Positions 1 through 9,756 of a DNA stretch of 64,000 nucleotides are shown here, piece by piece. The translations under genes were made by a program, and so were the position numbers. Each line of letters opens with the position of its first letter. The first letter of the stretch is position 1. The DNA is from Botryosphaeria dothidea. Its lineage: Eukaryota; Ascomycota; Dothideomycetes; Botryosphaeriales; Botryosphaeriaceae. The notes below the pieces were generated by a model. The model had not been told where the DNA came from. It was given only the letters and a program-made list of their open reading frames with translations, and did not search any database. The stretch is taken from the NCBI GenBank assembly GCA_011503125.2, contig WWBZ02000040.1, positions 3,658,001 through 3,722,000 of the forward strand, given 5' to 3'.

Positions 1-2108
1 GTCTTTCTCCTGTTTTCTCCTGAACTATGACGAAACCAGCCAGAAAGCCCGCCAGCCACACCAACCTTTGACGTATGCAGTGGTGTATGTCGCTTTAAGC
101 TCCTAAACTGCGCCAGTCATGCTTCGGAGCTTTAAAGCTGAAGACAAGGTTCGAGCTACGTGGCCACGCTCGGTCCCTGGTTCACCTGGTTGTTTCACAA
201 AAGGGCGGTCCCGGTTTCCTGGAGCATCTTGTGCGAGGCTTCATAAGCTACCAGCCACTGAAAGAAATACAGCTGGCTCAAACTGCCCACCAAATCCAGG
301 AGTTCCATGTTCCACACAGTTATTCATTATTCTGACGAAACCTTGCGGTCCTCTTAGATTGCTTGATTCATCTAAACGCGCGCTAATGGAGCATGCAACT
401 GACGAACACCAACGCCCATCCTAGAAACGCTGGTTGCACACCAATGAAAACCCCCATGATTTAACCGGTGCAGGAGCTTGCCCCGCTTCTCATCATGCTC
501 AGTCCGGATCTTACTTCTGAAAGAAGCAGAGGTCGTGGCAAAACAAACTATAGTTAAAAACCCAGAGCCGCGTACACAAAGCGAGGTGTCACATCGATTT
601 TTCTAGAATAGAGGCTCATGAGACTACCTTTCGGGAACGACGATAGACCCCTTTTACCAAAGAATATAAATGTTCAATTTACGCTGACACAACATCTCTA
701 CCTATTACTTAATCCAACGTCCCATCTCCTCCGACGGGAATGGCACTTACCGCAGTCAACTCCAGGTCTCAATCATTTACAAATATCTCCTGATTGTAAA
801 TTGCCTTTCATTAGGTTTGGAGTCTCGGTACGAATGGACCCAATCTTTTCTCCACACTCGCGGAAGCCAAGCCACCGAGCTCCGTGAGTTTAAATGGCAT
901 GCACACGTAGAACCATCCAGGAATACCTGTTTTTTTGAAGTCATGCCTACGAGGACTGCCCAAGGACGGCGAGGAAGCGACATGGTTTGACTAAAGCAGA
1001 ATTCTCTGAAGAAGTCCAAACCTTCTTTTAACAGCTTTTTTTTTTCTCTTTATTGCTTTTGCTTTTGCTTTCCATCGTCAGGAACTTCCAACGTCGCGAC
1101 AGGTGCCCACCTTCCCATTTCTCATCATCACCATGGAGGAAGCCAATACTGAGCACATAAACATGCCTCCTACTTACTCACGCAATATCTATTGATAGTG
1201 CATAATATTGTCCCACAAGATTCTTCACTAAAAAGTATTCCAAATACATCTCAAAGAAGTGCACCTTTCTTTCGATGTGATTGAGAATACCCATGATTGT
1301 GTTCATAGCATCTCCACCATGTCTATGCGCACACTAGTGGCTGACCACGGTATCCGCGGAGAACAGAAGGCTTCTTCGACGGGATTTCCATGTAGCTCCG
1401 TCCTCGTGATGGACACTCTACTCTAATCAAAATCATGCCGAGGATAGAGAGCACTCCAGCCAGTTGTAATCAACCGAATCAATAATCATCAGGTCGTGCC
1501 ATCGACGGAATCTTCACGTCTCTCGGAGGTCGTGTGTAGGGCCTTTCCCTTCCATTCATTGAATGTGGCATAGGAGCAGCTGTAAACCTCGCCCCATGTT
1601 TTACATCTGCGCCTTCCCCCACCTCCCTTCCTTGTCCGGCTACAGAGTTTCTTACCAATCAACCCCTAGGTAGAACGTCTCTAGAGATAAGAAAGTACGA
1701 TTAACATGGCCGATCTTGGGCATGACTTTACTTAAAGCGCAGCGTCCGGACTCTCCCAACCCTTTGGCCTTCACTGCTTAGAAGGCACGTTTCGGGACGG
1801 GGTTCTGCGATACGCAGCTGAGAATGTAACGTCCCGAGTGCAGCGGTGTCGGTGTATCAACGACTCTAAAGCCAACAGGAAGATGCGAAGGCGGAGCCGA
1901 CGCACCAGAACAGGAGGGCAAACCACCAAAGATCACTTCAATTCACTCAGTTGCAAAAGCACATTGGTCGAACGCGGAGGAAGCGTTTCCAGATCGAGCA
2001 CCAGACATGAAAGTAACAGGAGCTCGTTTTGAGCGAGCCGCAATATTTACTCAAAGAAACGAATAACCGAACATGCTTTCCCCCCTCCCCCTTTTGGGCC
2101 GTGGTCCG
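1..2108. other. Gene-poor stretch, no gene recognised
   Basis: Only short open frames without recognisable domains are present on either strand. There is a pyrimidine-rich T tract near 1037-1075. The right end is the 3' flank of the BBE-like oxidase gene. No tRNA, transposase or repeat array was seen. Confidence 0.5.
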
Positions 2109-4193
2109 TCACGCTCCCGTCCTGCACAACCGCCCGTTCTCGTTCGGCAGCCCGTCCACGCTATCCACCGCCCACGCATCGCTGCCGACCGCCGTCGCCG
2201 CCCAGAACACGTCGTCCGGATCGACCTGCTTCTTGATCTCGAGCAGGCGCTCGTAGTACTCGCCGTAGAACGACTGCTTCCACACGCTCTCCATGCGGTT
2301 GCTCTCGCCGAGGTAGCAGCCGGCGCCGGGGCTGGCGTCGATCCAGCGCTGCATGGCGACGTCGTTGAACCAGGTCCTGCGCTCCAGGATGTACTCGCGG
2401 GTGCTGTTGTTCAGCCAGTTGACGCTCTGCAGCGCGTGCATGAGCGTGTTGCGCCAGGCGGGGTTGACGCTGTTCGCGGCGTTGGCGGCGTGTAGCTTGG
2501 GCGCCATGTTGAAGGCGATGATGGTGTTGCCGGCGTCCGAGGACGCGCGCACGGCGGCGAAGGTCGCGTTCAGCGCTTCCTCGTTGCCTTCTTGGAAGGA
2601 GGCGCGCGGGAAGAGGCGCGAGCCCGTCGCCACGTGCGTCTTCTGGACGACCTCGAGCGGGAACTCGGCGAGCCAGGCGCTGTAGAAGTTGTCGTAGTGC
2701 GTGGTGCGCGGCGTGAAGCTGATGCCGAGCGCCTTGAGGTCGGCGAACCACGGGTCGAGGATGGCCTGGGTCTGCTCGAGGGTCTTGTTGGGCGCGAAGA
2801 AGGGCTGTATGAGGAACTGCTTGACGCCGCCGCCGAGCTGGATGATGAACCAGTAGCTGTACGTCTGCTGGTTGTCGGCGTTCTCCTCGAAGTAGTTGAG
2901 GTAGGCGCGGACGCCGGCCCAGAACGTCTCGTTGGTGATGTTGGCCGAGGTCCAGGAGAACTTGGAGCCGGTCACCTGCATGTCCGGCCAGGCCTTGACC
3001 GTGACGGACGTGGCGATGCCGTAGGTCGAGCCACCGCCGCCCTTGAGAGCCCAGAAGAGGTCGGGGTTCTCAGAGGCGGAGGCGGTGACGAACGTGCCGT
3101 TCGCGAGGACAACCTCCATGGAGAGGACCTGGTCGGCACCCATACCGTAGATGGAGCTGAGAGGCGAGTGGCCGCCACCTTGAATATAGCCGCCCATGAC
3201 ACCCACAGTCTGGATAGAGTTAGCGATGAACAGATATCAGGCGGGCTTTGGGCACTTACTTGACCCTCACCACCAACAACTACCTTGCCCTGAGCGTGAG
3301 CAGCCTCATAGATCTCCCAGGCGCGGACGCCAGTGCCAGCCTTGAAGGCGGGGCCAGAGTAGTCAGTGCCCTCGTCGACATAGTTCTCCTCGTAAGTGAT
3401 GCCCTTGAGGTTCTTGGTCCAGACGGACAGGGCACCGGCACCACCAGACTTTCCAGAGAAGTCATGACCGGTGTTCTTGATAACGAACCGGATGTTCTTC
3501 TCCTTTGCGAACTGGACAGCAGCTTGGATTTGCTATATATGCGTTAGAAAAATATGCCAGGGATGATGGAGATTCACTTAGAGTACAGAGTAGGGGAAGC
3601 CGGGCGGGCGGGTTCGAGGGTGATTAATGACATACCTTCACGTTGGTAGCGGCAACAGCATACTCCGGGAAACCGCCCAATGTGCAGTTTCCAGAGTTAA
3701 TACCACCAACATATAGGGTTGGCGGCTGGCACGTCAGGCCCTGGTAGACAGGGCTGAGCATTTCAATAGGATCATCATCACTATCCCATGTTCTTAGCTT
3801 CTGCTTCTCCTCTTTGGCAAACAGCGCTAATTTTCTAGTTTTCACTTACTGGATATAAGAGTTTGTCCAGTTCGCGGTGATGGTAGTGCAAGCAGCTTCA
3901 TCATAGTACGGTCCCTGGTAGCAGACGCTGGCATGCGGCACAGACTTGATCAAAGCACCCTCGAGCGTCTCGTTAAGGGCGGACCACTGGTCGGCTGAGG
4001 GCCACTCGGCATCACCCGGGAAAACCTTGCAGGAAGAATTGGCAGCTCGGGCAGCAATTCCGCGAGCACCGACCGGGCTGTGCAGAGCATCTTCGGAGAG
4101 CTGGATCTTCTCCCAGTCGAACAGGTCGATGGCGGCGTTGGCGCCAGCCAGCAGCAGGGCGCAGCTGAGCAGGGAGGGCAGTCGGGGACCCAT
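2109..4193 (-). CDS. Secreted BBE-like FAD-linked oxidoreductase (VAO/PCMH fold)
   Basis: Four exons are inferred: 4193-3850, 3780-3636, 3532-3260 and 3209-2109, giving 620 residues. The start has a clear signal peptide (MGPRLPSLLSCALLLAGANA). Exon 3 encodes the FAD-binding region with KNTGHDFSGKSGG. His186 in GHD is the expected 8-alpha-histidyl FAD attachment residue. The glycine-rich loop GGYIQGGGHSPLSS follows, and the C terminus has the BBE-type ending PDDVFWAATAVGSDAW. Family knowledge: these secreted enzymes oxidise sugars, alcohols or secondary metabolites using O2. The second flavin-linking site reads GGEGQTVGVMGG with Gln254 where bicovalent members have Cys, so the flavin is probably linked through one bond only. 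The substrate cannot be told from sequence. Length and exon phases are normal for fungal members. Confidence 0.92.
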
Positions 4194-5704
4194 CTTGCTG
4201 AGGCCGGTTGCGCGAGATCAACCGATACGCGAGAGGCACGAAACGAACGCGTGCCGGGCTGAGACCGCTCTCTGGGTCGGTCAGGGGAGGGGAGGGGGGG
4301 GGAGGGGGGAGGCAAGGGGGCTTGCGGAATAGACTTCTTCCCGCTGGGGTGGGTCTCAAAGGGTAAACGAACGGCGGGTGCGCTGCTGAGGAGCAAACTA
4401 CAGCAGACAGCGGGTTGAAGGAGAAAACGAAACCATGCAACTCCCAGGCATATGGCAAGCTTATGATGAGCTGTGCCCCTTAAAGACGAACAATTTGCCC
4501 AGGCGGCGCAGCATGCAGGCACAGAGTGAGATGGAGGCGGGTCCTGCCGTGTTCTGCAATTGAAGGACTACCGCCGCGCCGGACAACCCACCCACGAACA
4601 CATCCCATCTGGATTTCTCCGCGAGCTGGAAGGCGCCGGCATGGCGGATCGAGTCAAAGGCCGGCGAGATGGGCATGTAGCATTGCCTAAGTACGCGCGG
4701 ACCACGAATCGCCGGGGTGACAGTGCATTGGGTAAGGCCACAGATCATTGCTGCTCGCGGCATAGCAGACGGCACCGGGGAATTGACGAGGCCGGGGTGC
4801 GGGTGAGGCTGAGTGGCCAGCGGGAACAAACACTACCCGATGGGCCGGCATGGGCGGGTGAGACGGACCGGGGAGCAGCGCTGCCGTCGGCCTCCCCACT
4901 CGCTGCACCGGGTTCGCATGCTTGTATGACCGGGGACGTCAATTTATCCTCTTCACTGACGGCGCGGCAGAGGGCCTGGGCGGGGGAAGGCCTTTGATCT
5001 CTGCTGATCGCCGCGGAAAAGGCGACCCCCCACTCCCGGACGCACGCCCCGTGAGATCCCGCTCCGGGCATAGACGCCAAGATCAAACCGCCGCGTCCCG
5101 CCCCGGACCTCTGCCGTTTTCTGTACGCTGCTCCCGTGCCGTGCAGGAGAAAGGAACAAAGGACCTCGGCGTGTCGCTGTCCCGGTGCGCTGCCGGTCTC
5201 GAGTTCCTTCGGAATGCCGACGACGACCTGTCTATTTGTTTCGCGCACGACGTGCTAGTCTTGTGGGACTCTGCTTGTAGCGGCGAAAGCTCCGCCGCCG
5301 CGATTCAGCAGTGGCGTGAATCGTCTCGGAAAAGGCTTGCGTGGGACAGCTGGAAGCCTTGTGCAAGGGGAAGAGAGCTGCCGCCGCCAATACGAGAGAA
5401 CCCTCGCTTAGTGTGAGGATCGACTCCAAAGTATCCTATTCCGACCCATGAGAAACAGCCTACGAGAGTCAGGGAAAGCAGGGCCTGGGTCTTTCAGCGG
5501 TGCTTTCGTCGCTTGGTGAAATGGGACCTCTCTTACGTGCTGTCTCGAAGCATACAGTGCATCTGTGCAACGCCTGCCCTTGGGCATGAACCAGCTTGCT
5601 TCTTCATCCTGCCAGCCCCCCTCGCCCGCCGCCAGATCTGATCTCGTCGATCTCTTGTCCTCGAGAAAACTCCCGGCCAGCCCGCATGGCAATGTTCGTC
5701 AGCG
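4194..5704. promoter_or_regulatory. Shared upstream region of the BBE-like and rhodopsin-domain genes
   Basis: This 1.5 kb region separates two divergent genes and holds no convincing coding sequence. The open frames on both strands are GC-rich and without domains. It should contain both promoters. A purine-only G-tract at 4284-4312 lies about 90 nt upstream of the oxidase start. Confidence 0.5.
4284..4312 (+). repeat. G-rich purine tract, G-quadruplex-capable
   Basis: The plus strand carries four or more runs of at least four G separated by single A residues, including a run of nine. On the minus strand this is a C-rich tract in the likely 5' leader or core promoter of the BBE-like gene. 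It meets the usual sequence rule for a G-quadruplex. Function is unknown. Confidence 0.6.
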
Positions 5705-7416
5705 ATGAGTGACTCCACAAGCCTGGCCGAGTCCAAGAAGGCGCACACCTCCGCCTACGTGGTCATCCTCATTTTCCCTATTCTTTCCACCATAGTGGTA
5801 TGGATGAGAATTGCCTCCAAGTACCTTTCGAGGCTCTTTGGCGCAGGTACGTCCCTTTTAGCTTTTGACTTCCGACGCTCAACGTACCTTGTTCGCAAGT
5901 GCCAGCAGCCGGCACCAGATCGATGGGTCACCGCTGTCGATAAGTGGACGACGAAGGCTGACCGCTCAAACAGATGATGTTGTCATCCTCATCGCTTGGG
6001 TAAGGCCATTGCTTTTTCCGATCAGTGCGCCGCAAGCTGATCAGTTATGTTCGTTGCACAGTTGCTGGTTGTCGGCCAGACGTACGCAGTATGGATGTGT
6101 AAGTGGGCCCCCCTTAGCCTCAGCTCCTATCACATGGATTGTTGGGGGTCTTGGAAGCCTCTGAGCTTTATGACCCAATGATCATGATCCGTCTCGATGA
6201 CATGCGGAGACCCCGCAGCTGCTAGCAGTAGTGCTCACATCGCGCCGCATCGTTACACTGCACAAATTTAAGCCCATGCCTCTTTGACTAACCCAGTCTT
6301 TTAGACACCAAGGTGACAATGCAAGGATATCACGTCGCCGACATACCGAAGATGTCAATCGAAAGACAAATCCTTGGACAACAGTACAACCTGGCCAATC
6401 AGCTCTTGTACCATCCCATCCTGTCGATCGTCAAGGCTTCCGTGATTTTGTTCCTCCTTCGAATCGACGACAAGCGCAGGCGGGTCGACTGGTCGTTGAG
6501 AGGACTTTTTGTTTTCAACCTGGCGCTCATGATCGGCACCTTCTTTGCCGACCTCTTCCAGTGCACACCATTCCACTACACCTTTGACTACCCGAGGATG
6601 GATATGGAAGCACAAAAGGCCGCCGGTGCCGATGAAGAAGGCATGCTGAGCGGCAAAGAGATCAAGGGTGGCCATTGCATTGATCAAGTCGGATTCTTCC
6701 TTGCTGCCGCCGGAATCGCCGTCTTAACGGACGTGCTGATTTTGATCATTCCGATGATAATGGTCAAGGATCTGCAGATGCGAAAGAAAAAGAAAATTGC
6801 TGTGTGGGCTATCCTGTCTATTGGATGGATGTGAGAAACCCTGTCTTGCTGGCAAAAGACTCTGCTGACTCTATTCGTTTCTAGCGTCACCGCCGTGAGC
6901 GTTGCCCGTTTTGGAATATACGTTTATCGCTTCAGCCCCGACAACAAGGATCGCAGCTACGGCATTGGATATACCATCTCGGGCATTGAGGCTAACCTGG
7001 CCATCATTGCAGCTTGCGCTCCAGCGATGAACGGTTTATCGAGAAGAGTGGTGCCGGGTCTTCTCTCGTCAGGGAGGTCGCGGTCCTACAGCAAACAAAA
7101 GCAATACTCGGGATACAATAGCCGGTCCATCCCCCTGAACTCGAGAGATCAGCGTCGCCCCAGCGCCGTAGATCATGACACCAGCCGGACCGACAAGGAA
7201 AGAGAGTACAGGATACACAACATGTCCTTGGGAGTTCCGGATGGCTGGGATAGCGAGGAGAGAATTGTTGGGCCTCCTGAAAGCATGAAATCGAGCAATG
7301 ATGGCGACAACGAAATCGTCACGACTCCAATCCATCCGCCGGACGAAGGTATTGTACGGACTGTCAATTATTCCGTGCGCATTCAATCATCGACGGAGCT
7401 TAGGGATAGGGATTGA
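5705..7416 (+). CDS. Rhodopsin-domain integral membrane protein (PTH11-like GPCR family)
   Basis: Five exons are inferred: 5705-5846, 5974-5999, 6062-6098, 6305-6830 and 6885-7416, giving 420 residues with consistent phases. Exon 2 is only 26 nt and exon 3 only 37 nt. Several hydrophobic helices are visible: an N-terminal one ([20 protein letters not shown]), then segments around [49 protein letters not shown], the segment before [12 protein letters not shown], and [17 protein letters not shown]. The order and the ADD...LYHP..SIVKAS..LFLLRI pattern match the fungal rhodopsin/DUF domain family that includes Pth11-type receptors. The last 120 residues are a hydrophilic Ser/Arg-rich cytoplasmic tail. 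No CFEM domain is present. Ligand and partner are unknown. The protein is likely at the plasma membrane. Confidence 0.88.
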
Positions 7417-7892
7417 GGACGTGCTAGTCCTTTTTCCAGTGCGTTTAGGCGTTCGAGGTCTGAGTGTTGTATTAGAGTGTGATGATATCCAGGTAGCGGT
7501 TCTTGGTTTGAGCAGTTTTTCGCTCCTGGGGTAACGACATTTTCCTTTGTCTTCGAGGAGGGTTTGGTCATGGCGGTACTTCAAGGTTTCAACGTATTTA
7601 TGACTCGAGCCTTAATAGTGTAGCAATTAAGGAAAATGTGCAGTCAGCTTCCGTCTGGACAATGTTCCGTACATGTTTCGCCATGTGTAGATCTCCCGGA
7701 AGATATAGCTTTCGGCGATGCCAAACGGTAGAATTGTGCCGACATGACTTTGATATCTGATTGATCAGCCAGCCCATCCTGGTCGATGAGGCATCTGCCG
7801 CATGCATGATTAACTTGCCGTCTACAAGTCCAAATTCAGCCAGAAATCTAGGAAGCTCATGGCAGGTACCATGTATGTGAAAGCTTCTTTGC
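7417..7892. other. Intergenic, convergent 3' flanks
   Basis: This stretch lies between the ends of the receptor (+) and thioesterase (-) genes. No gene is recognised; it should hold both transcription terminators. Confidence 0.5.
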
Positions 7893-8597
7893 TCAAATCT
7901 TCGGCTTCAATTGCACGAATAGAGCTTCACCAATAGCATAGACCTTGCCGTTCCCGTCTTCTAAAGTAGCGCGCACGTAGCTTTTTCTCCCTTCCATCTT
8001 TGTAAATGTAGCTTGGCCGAGCACGATGCTAGGGAGGGGTAGCGGATTCTTGTATGTGATGTTGAGATAGGCGGTCATTGCATCAAGACCTCGTTCGGAA
8101 TTCCCAGAAACTGTCTTTTCATATTCGAGATTCGTTGTGAGCAAAACACCGGTGACTTCGTCCAGCAGGGTGGCGATCATGCCGCCGTGCATGGTAGCAG
8201 GATAACCGTTAAGCCCGTCGCCGACGTCGAGAAAGGAGCGTATTTCGCGAATTGCAGGCTTCTCGTCCGGCACTGGCAGGCTGTGCTGCGTCACCCAACT
8301 GCGTACTGTCCGATCCGTATTGAGGGTTTCGGCCATGAACGAATCCTCGCCGGAGTCTTTGGATTGGCGCGAGGATGTGGGAGCGAGGACGAAGCTCTTG
8401 TCAGCGAGAAGCGAGGCAGCCCAGGGAATGCGCTCGAGACGAGCAATGTCGCCTGGTTTTAGGCCGGGCGGAGACATGGGTGCGTGCCGTAAACGGAACT
8501 GTGGACTGCTGGGTGAAGGGAGAGGATGTGATGTCGGAGAACAAGATGCAGGCGCGGTGTCGGCGGAGGACGAGCTCAATCTGGGCAGTGAATACAT
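7893..8597 (-). CDS. Hotdog-fold thioesterase (PaaI/4HBT superfamily)
   Basis: Single exon, 234 residues from the ATG at 8597 or 194 from the ATG at 8477. The upstream ATG has a G at -3 and adds a Ser/Pro-rich leader that could be a targeting or disordered segment; the true start is uncertain. The hotdog core is clear: NGYPATMHGGMIATLLDEV is the classic HGG-containing helix of PaaI-like acyl-CoA thioesterases, followed by the strands TAYLNITYKNPLP, GQATFTKMEGRKSYVRATLED and KVYAIGEALFV. Family members hydrolyse acyl-CoA thioesters, often in mitochondria or peroxisomes. The substrate is not predictable. The gene is divergent from the F-box-like gene. Confidence 0.88.
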   Translation of the reverse strand: MYSLPRLSSSSADTAPASCSPTSHPLPSPSSPQFRLRHAPMSPPGLKPGDIARLERIPWAASLLADKSFVLAPTSSRQSKDSGEDSFMAETLNTDRTVRSWVTQHSLPVPDEKPAIREIRSFLDVGDGLNGYPATMHGGMIATLLDEVTGVLLTTNLEYEKTVSGNSERGLDAMTAYLNITYKNPLPLPSIVLGQATFTKMEGRKSYVRATLEDGNGKVYAIGEALFVQLKPKI

Positions 8598-8922
8598 AGC
8601 CGAGGTGTAACACTCTCGCTCGTCGCGGCCCTCATCAGCATCTTGTCGGTCGTCTATTGCGCCATCCAGCTCGTGCGCTGCGGGCAGAGCCATTGCGTGG
8701 CTTGAGATACAGCGTCCATGGCGGTGCTGTGGCGGGGATGTTTGGTGAGGGGCTGCTGGTGCCTGGTCTCTGGGTGCGCGAAGGCCGACGCGAGAGCTGA
8801 AAGACAACCACTCATCGCGCTGCTTATTCACGAAGCTCTCAGCCCAGGAACATGCGTTGCCCACCTCAGTCCTGCTTCCCTCGAACCACTGCTCATTGGC
8901 ATTGCCCGACCGCTTCCTCGCC
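8598..8922. promoter_or_regulatory. Divergent promoter between thioesterase and F-box-like gene
   Basis: About 325 bp separate the two start codons. No TATA box stands out. If the thioesterase starts at 8477 the region is 445 bp. Inferred from gene orientation only. Confidence 0.45.
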
Positions 8923-9756
8923 ATGTCCGACACGCCGCCCGGCTCGCCCACACTAAAGTCGCCGCCATCGAGCACCCCGCCGCCTCCAGTTGACATCGCC
9001 ATGACAGACGCCGGTCCCGCAAACGAGCAGCCTCCAGAGCTCCTCCCCCCCAGCACGTTGCACCGCCTGCCTCCCGAACTGCGCGAACGCATCTACGAAC
9101 ATGCCCTCCGCTCGCACACCACCATCTGGTGGCCGCCCGCCACCCAGAGCCTGCCCGGCATCGCGACCCACCTGCTCAGAACCAGCCGCACCATCTACAA
9201 CGAAGCCGCCCCGATCCTGTACGCCGCCAACCGCCTGATGTTCACCCACCCGTCCGACGCCAACATGTTCGTGCACATCTTCTCGCACGAGCACGCCCGC
9301 CTGGTCGCCAGCGTGTGCCTGCGCATCCGCGACCGCGACGTGCGCCTGTGGTCCGCCTACCTGAGCAGCACCTCGCCCTTCCGCAGCCTGGCCGCCGACT
9401 TCCCGCGCCTCAAGTCGCTGTGGGTCTTCTACCGCAGCAACTTCTGGTCGCCGCGCGCCATCGACATCATGGAGTCCTTCTACCGCTGGCAGGACGACCC
9501 GGCCCTGCGCGAGATCTGCCTCAACCTCGAGGAGCGCGTGCCCGACGGCGTTGACGTCAAGCTGGTCTGCGTGCACCGCGTCCCGCGCGAGCACATCCAC
9601 ACCCTCGAGCAGAACGTGCCCAACGAGCTGCAGGTCAACAAGAACGGCAGCGGCGAGGCTCGCACCTCGTTCCGCCCCTTCAACGCCAGCTTGGAGAAGT
9701 CGGTCATGGTCGCCCTGGAGCTGACCCCCGTCGAGCCTATGATGCCGTATACTTGA
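8923..9756 (+). CDS. F-box-like/2EXR-type hypothetical protein
   Basis: Single exon, 277 residues, starting at an ATG in good context (cctcgccATGTCC). An in-frame upstream ATG at 8857 would add 22 residues and is less likely. After a Pro-rich disordered N terminus (residues 1-45), LHRLPPELRERIYEHAL (about 46-62) is the F-box-like motif common in fungal proteins of this kind. It is followed by THLLRTSRTIYNEAAPILYAANRLMF, a hallmark of the same family. The remainder has no recognisable catalytic motif. Family members are thought to act as adaptor or scaffold proteins; the partner here is unknown. GC content is high and codon use is strongly biased to C-ending codons, consistent with a real expressed gene. 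Confidence 0.85.
   Translation: MSDTPPGSPTLKSPPSSTPPPPVDIAMTDAGPANEQPPELLPPSTLHRLPPELRERIYEHALRSHTTIWWPPATQSLPGIATHLLRTSRTIYNEAAPILYAANRLMFTHPSDANMFVHIFSHEHARLVASVCLRIRDRDVRLWSAYLSSTSPFRSLAADFPRLKSLWVFYRSNFWSPRAIDIMESFYRWQDDPALREICLNLEERVPDGVDVKLVCVHRVPREHIHTLEQNVPNELQVNKNGSGEARTSFRPFNASLEKSVMVALELTPVEPMMPYT

Noticed and set aside
2592..3263. 223-codon plus-strand frame antisense to the BBE-like gene
   Set aside because: It mirrors the oxidase coding sequence, consists of Val, Gly, Glu and Asp repeats, and is an antisense shadow.
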